From contig NC_068344.1 in the NCBI RefSeq assembly GCF_014633365.1, positions 11,113,669-11,177,668 of the forward strand: a stretch of DNA of 64,000 nucleotides, read 5' to 3'. This stretch comes from Diospyros lotus (Eukaryota > Streptophyta > Magnoliopsida > Ericales > Ebenaceae). The notes beneath the pieces were generated by a model that saw only the letters and a program-made list of their open reading frames with translations, was not told the origin of the DNA and made no database searches. Below are positions 21,979 through 34,600 of the stretch, in pieces; within the stretch, counting starts at the first letter, position 1, and each line of letters begins with the position of its first letter. The position numbers and the translations under genes are program-made.

Positions 21979-22191
21979 AGTTTCTTTTTTTCTTTTTAAT
22001 CCAATTAGGTTCATTTTAAAATCGCCCAAATTATGATTCTCATCTTTTCTTTTGATAACTTGTCCTAAATAATAAGAAAAATACTTCTTCTTAACAGTCA
22101 AGAGTGGTCATAAATTCTGTAAAAAAATGGTTAAAAAAGGGAGAAAACCCCACATTAACGCTGAACACAAACCCATATGGGTACTGTTCCC

Positions 22192-22192
22192 A

Positions 22193-22264
<72 letters not shown>
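22192..22264. repeat. Compound microsatellite (AC)n-(AT)n-(AG)n
   Basis: AC repeats, then AT repeats, then AG repeats without interruption. Same three-part layout as 20258-20342. Confidence 0.95.
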
Positions 22265-22265
<1 letters not shown>

Positions 22266-22503
22266 AGCAGCAGCCGCCCCATAATAATAATAGATAATTA
22301 ATTAGTAAAAACATGGATTCACTGATTGTGGCTTAAATTAAGTGAGTTTGTTTGACTAAAATAAAAATTCAACTCCCTTTGTGTGTCTGTCTATGTGGGT
22401 GTGTGTTTGTGGGGGTAGGGTCTGTTGTAGTGAGTTGGTGAGGAGTGTGGGGTGGAGGTGTTTTGTCGCCATTCTACTCTACAGCTATACTGCCCACATT
22501 CAA

Positions 22504-22541
22504 TCTCTCTCTCTCTCTCTCTCTCTCTCTGGGGGGGGGGG
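22504..22541. repeat. (CT)n followed by G tract
   Basis: CT repeats to 22530 pass directly into a run of 11 G. Confidence 0.95.
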
Positions 22542-25500
22542 TCCCATTTGCATTATTATTTCAACCTTTCAACCTCATGTTTTTATCTTACAAAACCTTA
22601 TCTCAATGATTTAACGTTGAGATTTACCTAACTATGTTCTTCAAATTTAAAGGATGTTGACTCCACTAAGAGAATAGTACTCTTTGATGCTCTTTAGTCA
22701 AAAATAAGCATAGGTTGAAGAGAAACTTTAAAAAGTTAATATACTAAATATTTAAAGAGTTGGATAAGATGAGAGTTATTATCGAGATTTCGTATGCTGA
22801 TTTAGTTATTTGAGTTGATAATGATTGAACAGAATGAGTAGGCATGCGAAAATCATATCAATCATGAGTTAGTAGATAAATATAGCTCATTTAATGTATC
22901 TTTAATTCGCATGACAATCTACTAATATTAATAATCATCTATATATGTACATATCAAATATATATATATATATATGTGCATTGTATCACTTCTTTTGAGG
23001 AGCAATTTTTTTCTTTTTGAAGGTCATTATTATCATCATTCCAATTCTCGCCTACCCATAAAAGCATGACTTTGTGACTTAATTTGACACTTAGTTACAT
23101 TCAATTAATGATCATTTATATGATATTAAGAAGAACTCTCAAAGGATTATGAGTGACATTCTTAAATATGGGAGGCAAACACTAAACTTTATGTAAAGTA
23201 CAACACTCAAATTAGAAATCTCTAAGCCTATTTGAGCTTAATTGTCACGAGACTATCACCGGACGACAACTCCATTTATTCTTTTCAGGTTAAGATTAAA
23301 ATATAAAATTATTTGATTAAATTAAAAAATAAATAAACTCAATAAAAATCTAGGTTCGAGTTTAGAATTGTTAATGAAGCCCGACTAAATTCTCATCTCT
23401 GTTTAATTTTGATATACTAATTCTAGAATTTAAGAAATTTCAAAAGTCAACTTCTAGTACAATCAAATTATGAATGGTTTGTTTTAAGATTTTTCATCCA
23501 AAAAAACAATGTGTGAATGGAGGGAACACAAGAGTTTAAGATCATGTAGGGTACCCTTTGCTAAGAATGATGAACTTAAAATGGTCTGGTCATGGAGGGA
23601 GGCACATTAATTATTCCTTCCACTCAAGGAGATAACAAAATGTTGCATTATCATCTCCTCTGCACAAAGGTGGGTCTGTCTTCCATAAAGACAAGACCAC
23701 CTCATTTCTTTGCAAATGATTCCTAAAACAATGTCAAGCCATGATTAAACACTAGCTAGTTCCTTCAATTTCAATTGTTGTTTGTTCAATCTCTTTCTCT
23801 CAATCACAAATCCATGCTTATAACCATATGTCCAAACATGGTGCAGTGGCTTGTTTGGCCATGTTGTGAGTTGGGAGAAGAGTATCTTTCAATAAATGAA
23901 TACTTTTTTGTACACTTTTCGTATTACTTTGGCCAATACCAAACATGGCTTTTACAAGATAGCAAACTTTTTTTTTTTCAAATAAAAAGCCAAATTGGCC
24001 CTTAAACTTTTCTATCCTCAAAAACAGTGTACCTGTCAAACTTTTATTTGCTCAAATTAATCTTTAAACTTTTCAAATAGTTTAAGTGAGAGGTGAATTT
24101 TGAGCCCAAAAAAAAAAATAATAATATTTTAGCAGTAAAGTGAAAAAAAAAATATATTAAACTGACATTGAATGTATAGTTAGATAAATTAATAGATTAA
24201 GAATGTAATTCAATACGTGCTTGCGCTCAGGCACTCATGTTAAGAAGAAGAGTAATAAGTTAGCTTTAAGATCACCTAAATAGAATAGAGTAGGAAATAA
24301 TATTAGAATAATATTAAAAGTCATGACTGATGATAATGTTATTAGTTAGGTAGTGCATCCTCAATGGAGAAGACTAAATGTAATTATTTTCTCTGTCTAG
24401 AGTCTCCTCTAATAAAAATGCGATATATGACTAATGACATGAGTTATAAGATTACTCGTAATGTTATTTTAGTTCTGATTACCAACTAACTATATTAAAT
24501 TTTTATTAATAGCATCATTGGTCCTTCTTACTTAAATTTATAAATTTTTGAGTATAGGACCACTTCTTAATCATTAGTAAAGTTAAAAATTATACCCACA
24601 AACCAAGACTTAGAAGTGATATTTTTCAAATCCATTACCACTAAACTATCATAGCATAGAATGTTAAATTATAATGTTCTTTAGGTTAATTAAAAACCTT
24701 AATTGATAGATAGATGTAGTTTGCTTGTGAGGACAATATTATATATATATTATACATTAAAAATTTATTTTACGAAACATTTAATAGAATAATATGATAT
24801 GATACACAAGTAAAGCGAGAGCAAGCATTTAGTATTGTCAAACTAATTAATTATATGCATGGGTTAGCGTACAAAGGTTTTTATTTATTTATTTATTATT
24901 GATAAAAAAATATAATTATTATTAATTAAATAATTATATATGCAAAATCTTAAGATGATGATGATGATGATTAACTCTTTCTTTTTATCTCTTCTATTAA
25001 TATTCTTTTTAATTTTATAATGTGAAGCTAATGATAACACATCAAAGTATTGACCATAATCATTACAATTATGAATGATAATGATGATGACAACCAATAA
25101 TTAGATCATGAAAGATCTCTCAATTGATCCCTCCCTACCCCCAAATCTTTCCTCAATAATAATGCCACTAATTTCACTTTTCTTAAAAGTTCTCAAAACT
25201 ACTACTAGTCATTTGATTGCATGCAAAATCACATTCAAAACATTTTTTAACGTTAGATCCAATAAACCCTAAATGGTGGTTTTCTATTTTGTTTTTTCTT
25301 TAATTATTAGGTAAAATTTTTTAAAAAATAATTTTCATGAGGTATAATAGTACAATATTAAAAAAGATACTTTTACTATATATGAAAATAATAGTAAAAT
25401 TAATCGTTTGTGGTTAAAAGGTTATATGATTGAAGCAAAACATCATTTTCTATAAAATATATATATATATATATATTAAAACAAAATCGTTTGTGGTAAA

Positions 25501-27412
25501 CCACGTAAAAAAAAATTGACACTTCAACGACTCTCATAGAATACAAAATTTAATCTATTTTTATTAATATGTTGTTTTTTTCTTGAATATGGTCAAAAAT
25601 ATTTTATGTGTGACATCGTAAAACATGCTAGTTTTATTTCTTTATTTATGAAAAATTTAATGCAAGTAATTTAGACTTAATTAGAGTTTTAAAAAATATA
25701 AAATAGGTAAAAACAATTTAAAAGTTGCTACTCTCTCTCTCAACTAATCACCCCAATTATCAACTAATCATCCCAATTATTGCAACCCAAATTTATATAC
25801 CATTAACTAATTAATCGCTCTAAAAGTTTAAGATTTTAAATTAGCAACAAATAGAATTTTATCAATGAAGAGGTTTTATCAATTTTTAATTTAGAACAAA
25901 TCCAACATAGAAATTAAATTCATTCGATCACATTCATTCATACACAATCAAAACTTGAGACTTACTTACAAATTTAATGTGATTTAGCAAATTATCTATC
26001 CATGTCCATGAGCTAAGGATATTTGAAATTCACTTAAAAAGAGGTCTACCTCCGACCCTCACTCTTCAATCTCAAAACTCAATACTCTCAAAATTACATT
26101 CTCAACTAAAACTCTTAACACAATCTAATAATTTGATATGTAGTTATATTCTTAAACAATAAGAAAAGTTAAATGGGTACATTCTCAACTAATACTCTCG
26201 ACACAATTTGATAATTTGATATGTGGCCATATTCTTAGATAATAGGATGCATTAAATATCTTAATTAAATTTGTCGAGTTTTAAGTTGATTACTAAAATC
26301 TTATATTTATAATAATTTGGGTTATAGACTATGCAAATTTGAATTCAAAACAATCTCAACATTTTAAATGACTTGGTTTGGGTTTTAAATTTTGAGTCTT
26401 CTAAGATAAAAGAAAAAAAAATTACTTCAAAATTAGAAAAATTTTCTTTAGTCACGCCTAAGGGTTGGCTTAATTTTAGAGGGTATCCTCTATATTTTAA
26501 AAATAACAATTACTTCATTGCATTTGAAAAATGAACTAAAATTATCATTTTACTCATACTTTATTCTATCTTTATCTCTCATCCTTCTAGTTACAAAAGA
26601 AGTAATAAGAAACCATAATGTTGGGCGGCCATTATGAACCCACCACCATCACTAAGTTCAATGCCTATAGAAAGGGATGATAAAGAGAAGAATTAAAAAT
26701 ACAAAAAATTGTGATTCATTGTTGGGTGGATTTTAGCTAGGGTTTCGATAAAATTTCTTGTCAATTTTAAACAGCATTTCAATCTCGCAATGCCTAAACG
26801 ATTTGCTATATCAAGTAATGAATAAGTGGTGGCTTGTGAGCAAGATGTGGTTAGACCTTTAGGCATGCCTTTTGGTTGGTCTCACAAAGCCATCTTAGCA
26901 ACGATAGTTTCTAATATAACAAATTGAAACAACAAGGATTTAAGGATTTCTAGAATTTTAGAATTTTTCATGAGATAACAATGACCTATCAAAATAAGAT
27001 GTAGCATTTGAATTTCATTTGGGTTTCTTTTAACATCATGTTAGTTCGATTTTGGCTTTGTTTGATTGTTAGGTTTGGAATCCAATAATTAAATTTGGCA
27101 CATGTTGGGTTGGAAGTGAAAGAGGGATAGAAAAGAAATATTGGTTGTTCCATAGTAAGAAATGGTGCATTCATTGTTGTTCAGATGTATAAATTCTTTT
27201 GTATCAAACATAAGAATCTTACATTCACTCTAATATCTATACCTATTGAAGTTAGATGAAAATGCAAAAAGTATTTTGGATGCAAGAAAAAGAAAGAAGT
27301 GAAAATTAAGGGCAATTGGTGGGGGGCGGGGGGCGGCTGTGTAATAATAATAATAATAAATTATTAATGTTTTGTAAAGTTGGGTGAAAATTGTCTTTTT
27401 CCGTTTGTTGTT

Positions 27413-27445
27413 ATAATAATAATAATAATAATAATAATATTAATA

Positions 27446-27515
<70 letters not shown>
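27413..27515. repeat. Trinucleotide (ATA/TAT)n array with self-complementary blocks
   Basis: Alternating blocks of ATA and ATT repeats. Adjacent blocks are reverse complements, so either strand can fold into AT hairpins. Confidence 0.9.
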
Positions 27516-27518
<3 letters not shown>

Positions 27519-27590
27519 GAAATCAAAATCATGAATCTAAATCTATCAATCTGGCTGCCTGCCTGCCTGTCTAAACCCCATTTCTCATAA

Positions 27591-27634
27591 ATCTCTCTCT
27601 CTCTCTCTCTCTCTGTCCCTGTCTTTGACCGTCC

Positions 27635-27665
<31 letters not shown>

Positions 27666-27813
27666 ATGTTTAAAACAAAACCAAACAAATCGAATCGAAT
27701 CATCAATCCTCACCGCCTTTCCGCCGCTCTTCCACTGCTCCTCCCCTCCTTCCCCACCCGCCGGTTCCCTTCTCTCCCGCTCTCCTCCCTACACAGACGG
27801 ACACCAGAGAGAG

Positions 27814-27867
<54 letters not shown>

Positions 27868-28043
27868 ATTGATGATTACATTTATAATCACCTTCTTTTT
27901 CCAAATCTCGATGTAACCCTCTCTCATCATTGAAACCCAAATCTTCTCTCTCTAAAGGTTTTTAGTTCAGGTTCTCTGATCCGACGGCCACAATCTTCCT
28001 CTCGTCGTCCAATCGCACGGCCGGCCCGCCCTCTTCTGCCTGC
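27591..28043 (+). promoter_or_regulatory. PSS1 promoter-proximal region and first (non-coding) exon
   Basis: CT-rich blocks (27592-27614, 27635-27664, 27812-27848), a TA repeat (27848-27869) and a GC-richer segment end at a GT donor (ctgcctgc/gtaagcc) at 28043/28044. Pyrimidine-rich leaders of this kind are common in plant 5' UTRs. The matching acceptor (gttcatag/ccag) at 29543/29544 suggests a 1.5-kb intron in the 5' UTR. The transcription start is not determinable. Confidence 0.5.
27872..27916 (+). other. Possible upstream ORF ending in ATGTAA
   Basis: An ATG at 27872 opens a 14-codon frame whose last codon is a second ATG directly followed by TAA (27911-27916). If transcription starts upstream of 27872 both AUGs would be in the PSS1 leader; if it starts between them only the AUG-stop remains. 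Confidence 0.3.
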
Positions 28044-29609
28044 GTAAGCCTCCCTAAGCCAGTGCCTTTTTGACCCACCTCTCTCTCTCTCTCTCTCGCT
28101 CGCTCGCTATCTATATATATATGTATATGTATGTATGTACATGTGTGTGTGTGCCTTTTTCAAATCTGCTCTTCATAAATACTGAACCTTTATTATGCGG
28201 TTCGTGTTCCGCTTGCTTAGATTTTTGTCAGTAAAGTTGGTTAGCTTTTGGTATCAAAAGCAATGCGTCTTCCTTTTTTCTAGTTCATGCACTAGATTGA
28301 TTTGCATGGAGGGCTTTCGTTCAATTCGCTGATTTGATTTTGGGATTTAATCTTGTTGCCACAATATTTTCGCATGTATTTATGGGTTGCTGTTTCTCGG
28401 TGCTAGTCGATTTGTTTAGATGCTAATTTCTTCTATCAATTTCGAAACTAACTGCTCGATTTGTTTACCGTTTGTGAAATTATTTCTTGATCTTGGTATC
28501 TTGCTAGGAGTCATTTCTGTGTTGGTTGGTTTTGCTGATTTATCATGCACTGATAATATCTTACTAGAAAATTTTCATTTGGCTGGACAAACTCTTAGGT
28601 CAATTCCCCAGAATTCTTCTGCAACATTCATGCTCTTTGGCTTTTTAATTTATTACAGTAGCCACTATTCAAGACTCAGATTTTCAATTTTGAGTTACTT
28701 CAGGTTTTCGAATAAATAAACCATATTACTTCTTGTCCTTGTAGTTCTTAAAGTAATCAAGTGGAAGTTGTGGTCCAATTTTTAGTTGTGTATGGACCAC
28801 ACCTTCACTTGGTTTGACTAGTTTTTAGTCCGTGTGGTGGATTCCCGTTGCAATTATTTTTTCCCCTGATGTACATTAATCATGGTCTTGAATTGACACA
28901 TGATAATGCAGTTCCCTCACATAGGATGTGATTATGGATAGAGATGACCAAAAATTTAGAATTCATGTAATTGACCCTACCTGGTGCAATTACGGACTCT
29001 GATTGTTGTTGTATATTCAAGATGTATTAGCCAAATCTGAAACCATTGCAGGTCTTCTTCAATTACTGACCTGTTTTTTGGCAGCCAGATACCATTGCAT
29101 CTGTTAATCATGAGAGCTACTTTTTTTTTTCTCCTGTGTTTGTTTACTGTTTGAAATCTAACTTTCTTGACAAGTTTTTATTTTTTTATTTTTTTTCCCT
29201 TTCTAATTTGCTAATAGACTGTTAGAATGCATTTTAAATCTTCAAATTGATGTTTTACCTGTATGCTGGTTGTGATATGCTGGAAAGGATCCTCAATGTG
29301 GAGAAATAAAAAAAAAAAAAACGAAGAAAAAAGTTCTGTCATTTCTTTGACTTGTGTTATTATTTATGGATGTTGGTTATGGGTTTGAGGTAATTCATTG
29401 TTCGACGGTCAATGTCGTTTAACGAAATAATGGTTTCTTGTTTGTCTTCCCTCATCAAAATGTTATTATTGTTTTTGCATGTCTATTGATTCTTACGATG
29501 TTGAGAAATGATAATATTGTTTTTCTTTTTATGTTGTTCATAGCCAGTAATTAGAGTTCACTGTCGATTGTCTGCCGTGGAAAAAGGCCATCAATTGAAC
29601 ACTAGGTTT

Positions 29610-32600
29610 ATGGAGCGAAATGGCTATTGGAGAACTCAAAGAAGAGATCACTATATTCTGGAAAATGGTGATGTGATTCCATGTGTGGTTGATGATGAGC
29701 TGGATCCTTGGACAGCATGGGCATACAGACCTCGTACAATTTCATTGTTACTTGTTGGCGCGTGCTTTCTTATGTGAGTGTCTTTGCCCCTTGAACAATG
29801 TTTACTTATGTGTTCTGTGGTTTCATTTTATGATATGGGGAGGACTACTTAAGGTTGGTAGACTACTAGGGTCCTCTGTGTCTTTATTTCCTAAGTTTTG
29901 TAAATTGCTGTAAGTTTAACTGGTATTCCTTGAATGGTTAAATTGACATTACTACTATCACTTTGGTGAATATTTGAATGGGAAGAATCTGTTATCCCTT
30001 GGAATTCTAATGTGTTGCCAAGTCCTGCTTTTTGGCATACAAACACACTTTGCTCTATAGCTACTTCGTTAAAGAAACCTTTATTTATTTATTTTTAATT
30101 TATTTGTTTGCATATGATAAAGGCCTGATATGATGTTGTTTGTTTGCACATGCTTACAGTTGGGCAAGTGGAGCTCTTGATCCAGAAAACAGTTCATCCA
30201 GTGATATTGTTACCTCTGTGAAAAGGTATGTGGTTGTTAATACATACGGGCAATTAGTATTCAACATGTACTCAACATGTTGTAAAGTTCCTTAATGAGT
30301 GTTGTGCTTGATAGGGGCGCATGGGCAATGATTGCAGTTTTTCTTGCTTACAGCTTGCTGCAAGCCCCATCAACGTAAGTTTCTCTTACATTAGTTTTAA
30401 CGAATTTCCATTAAATTGTCTGACATTTGAGCATCCCAGAAGCACTAGTTATTGCTGTTTCTGTTCATGTACTGATTGTCATTTTGACACTGTTTAACTT
30501 TCTAGGACCAAAATTTGACATGCAAGGTCCTCAAAATTGGGATGTGAATTCTTCTAACTTGCATTTCCTTTTTTGTCACACAATCTTTTGTTTTAAGAAG
30601 TTGGAACAACATTTTTATATCATTTTTTCTGATCCATTGACTGAAAACTTGTCTTCCCTGTATGATATTCAATGCAAATGGTTTCTTTTTTCATCTATAA
30701 TAAAGTAATCGGGACTCTTGTACATCCATTACATTTCTTTGCATGCAAGATGTGAAAGGCCGAGCTTCAATTCTGTTAAACAAGACGGTAGCTCTCTCTT
30801 TACAATCCTAATAACATATCCAATTTTTTTTACCATGCTGCGTTGTTATGTTGGGTCATTAGTAGAAGTTTCTACCTAAATAATTGTGTTATAATGTTGT
30901 CAATGTGCTTTTGACATTGCTAAATGTTCTTGTTTTTCAGGGTACTTATTAGGCCGCATCCTGCAATCTGGAGATTAGTTCATGGAATGGCTGTTATTTA
31001 CCTTGTTGCTCTCACATTTCTTCTTTTCCAGGTTACTTTTGTTGGTTAAGTGTAAAGCTTGAATTTAAGTGTTAAAATTTGTTGGCCTTGAGAACTTTTC
31101 CCTCTTTACTTCTGGTAGGGTCGGCAGACTATATTTGAGAAAAGCTGTGATGTGTTAGTTTTAGATAATATTTATTCCTAAATGTCTTTTATGAGCTTTT
31201 TTTTTTTTGTGAATATTCTGTCCATGGAGTTATCAATGGTACTGAGCTCTTGTTTTTATTTTTTGACAAGGTTGTTATGAGTGTTTGTAATGAATTTGTT
31301 CTTGTATGCATGTATATATATTCCTGTTACATTTTATTATTTTTGCTCCTCTTATTTAGACTCCAGTAAGAAGTTACTGATGGCTTCATTTTTCATTTCC
31401 AGAACCGTGATGAGGCCCGTCAATTTATGAAATTTCTTCATCCTGATCTTGGAGTTGGTAATGAGCCTGGGTTATGAAAAAATGTTACTATTATTAGTTT
31501 TCTTTTTTTGATGTTATCCCATGCTGTATTATAGCTCATTTCATGTCAGTAACTGATGCATGCTGTAAACTATTGATCCTTGTTCCTGGATTAGGTTTTC
31601 ATTGTTTATGCTAAACAGACAGTTCTGGTTTCCAACTTCATTTTCATGGTTGTTGCAGAACTTCCTGAAAGATCCTATGGTGCTGATTGCAGAATTTATG
31701 TCCCTGAAAATCCTACAAACAGGTTTAAGAACGTTTATGTATGATTTCTTCTTTCCCAATCCTTCTTCATTATCGTGTTTCTTGTTGCACAATTTCATAT
31801 TTTGTGTGGTTCATTGTAAATTGGACTGCCAGAGTTCCTCTGATTTGGTATGCTGCTTTATAGGATACCTTATTTGATGAATTTGTGCTGGCTCATATCT
31901 TTGGATGGTGGGGCAAGGCTATAATGATTCGCAATCAGCCTTTATTATGGGTTCTGTCTATTGGATTTGAGCTAATGGAAGTTAGTAGCTTGACTTATCT
32001 ATTGCAGTTCATTCTTATTTCTGATTATAGAGGTGCTCATTGTTTGTCTTGAGTATTCCTCCAAGTTCATGCTCTTAACAGGGCTCTTGTTTTGCCATTT
32101 TCAGCTTACCTTCCGCCATATGTTGCCAAACTTCAACGAGTGCTGGTGGGATAGCATCATTCTCGATATATTGATCTGCAATTGGTTTGGTGAGAATCCT
32201 GATGTCACTCAGCTTGTTTATTTTATGTTAGCATGCTCAAAATGGCAGGAGAAGACAGTCTTCTTTACTATTCCTTGGTGATTTGCACTTTCCTGGATAG
32301 GATCTTAGGCCTGTTCTGTTGTAGAAAACATTTTCTAATTTTTTAACTCCAATTTTACAACTAAACATGCCCTTACATTTATAGTTCAAAAAGCAATAGC
32401 ATTCATTTCTAGAAAATTTAGAAAACATCTTTTTGATATTTTCCAATTCACAGTGTAAGGTTGAAATATTAGAAAATTCAGTTTTTCGTTTTCAAATTGG
32501 AGATTCAATTAGAGTTGAAAAATTAAAAAATGTTTTCTACAACTGAACAGGCATTTGTGTTTTCTTTTCCCTGTTTTTTTTTTTTTTGGGGGGGGGGGGG

Positions 32601-34569
32601 GGGGTGTTTTAGGGGTTTCATGCTTTGTGATTGTTTTGGATGTTACAATAACGGAAAAAAAAAAAGAACACTTACTGCAAACTTAAGGTCAACCATGAGA
32701 ACCAGAAAGGTTCTATTCTATAACACTATTAGCAGAAAACACTTCACTACCCATTTTTTCTCTTTTGTTTTAACAATCCAACCCATTTACTCCTTTTTGG
32801 TGTGGTTCATACCAAGGGTGCTTCCCAATGATATGCATAGTGTTACTACTGTCTCAAGTTAGATACCTTCACCATGCTTCAATCCAGATCAAGAATTCCA
32901 TCTCTAAGCTTTTAGATGTTGGAGATCCAGAATGTATCAAAATATTTAAATGTAAGATATGTGGGCCAATCATTGTCCTTTAACACCAAAGAGGACGTAA
33001 AATGCTATAAGCAAACTGAAGTTGGGAAATATTATCTATCTACGCTCAACTCTTAACCAAACAAGCTGGAAACATTGTCTATCTACTTTCAGCCACCAAG
33101 CAAACCTGTTTCAGCTTTTGGGTTGAATATGGATGGAATTTTGATATTCCAGGTGGACTGATCAGAAAATGCTAGAAAGGGTGTGGATTATAGAGATAAT
33201 TTGAATTAAAGTTAGGTTGAACTAGAATTTAAGGTTCTGGTACCCCCCCAACAAAAAAAAAATAAAAGAACATGGTCAAGGTTGTTTGTTATCTGTGATT
33301 TTGAAAGATGTTTGGTGTCTTGCTCTTCATGCACTGGAAGTAGCTATAGTACTGCATGACAAAATCAATTCAGTGGCTGCAGTTCTTTCAATGGGTAATA
33401 TGTGTTAATGTGTGTTGCATTCAAGCTGCAGTTTTTTAGTTGACCAGCTCTGCTCCCCTAAACAACAAGCAAGCAACTGTATTTGCAGCATTCAGTTCTG
33501 GCTTTTAATTCTGTGCAGGTTGAGAAGATAGAAGGTTGTTACAGAGATAGGAAGTTCCGCATTTATTCAGATAATTAAATAATACAAACAATTTCCTTGC
33601 CTAGGGATGCATGCATGTATACATGGAGTAGAACGCACCTGTGCACCTAGTGGTCCTTTGTGCATAGGCAGGTCAAAATTGTCAAAAAATTCCTTTTTTC
33701 GGACCCAATTTCATCTGTGTGCTTGCTATTGTTCTTCATGTTCTGATGGATGAATAACAACAATTTAGTATGTAAATTAACATTCAGTGAATCAGTATGT
33801 ACCATTGCAAGGCTCATCTGCCTTAACAATATGAAGCCATAGTTATTGATTATCATTTGCTTAAAATTCATTTTAATAAATTAATTTTTTGAGTGACGTT
33901 TAAACGTCTGTATTTTATTTAATATAGGAACAGAACAGAAAATATGTTGCTCCATTGTGCTTTAAAATCCTGACACCTTTCATTTTAACCCCCCTATGCA
34001 AAGACATTGGTATTTCATTAACCCCCTGTGCATTCTCACTGTTTGTGGCACTAGTTAACACAGCTTGATCTCCTATGCAGGTATCTGGGCAGGAATGCAT
34101 ACTGTTCGGTACTTTGATGGAAAAACATATGAGTGGGTTGGTATAAGCCGGCAGCCAAATATTATGGGCAAGGTATGCATTAGTCCTCCTTCATGCTTTA
34201 TCTGAATGTTTTAATAAAACAACTTTTAGTCTTTTATTTGTTTCTTTCTGTTTCCTTTGCCATAATATTCCCTTTATTTCTGCTGGATTTTATCAATTGA
34301 GAAGTTCTTTTTGTTTTTACCTGGAATTCTCTAAAACTATTAAAGTTTTGAGTGCCAACATGGGCTGTTGAATAGTTTCACAGTGACAGGCACTTTGAAC
34401 ATTTGACCAATATATGGAGAACTAATCAGTATTCAGAAAACAGGCGGTCCTTCAGTCTGAAAGCCCAACATAGGCAAGGCAATTGTAAAGAAACAGACAT
34501 AATAAACATTTACAGCTTCGTCATTGAACATTTCAAAAGCAGCACAGCTGAGTGTTGTTTTTTTTTTTT

Positions 34570-34600
<31 letters not shown>

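Larger units (their letters stand above)
20343..27590. other. AT-rich intergenic region without recognisable genes
   Basis: About 7.2 kb between the helicase gene and PSS1. I see no exon, transposase or RNA gene. It holds short tandem repeats, G/C homopolymers, GAT/ATA-type simple repeats and diffuse AT-rich DNA. Open frames in it are made of microsatellites or low-complexity sequence. Its right end must contain part of the PSS1 promoter. Confidence 0.6.

Noticed and set aside
22091..22314. Four open frames of about 63-68 codons
   Set aside because: They encode only dinucleotide-repeat peptides (SLSLSL, YIYIYI, RERERE).
27380..27574. Open frame with a long isoleucine/leucine run
   Set aside because: It is the translation of the ATA/ATT microsatellite, not a membrane protein.
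29568..29609. Earlier non-ATG start for PSS1
   Set aside because: The frame before 29610 begins at a TTG and lies in the leader; the ATG at 29610 gives the expected family N-terminus and length.
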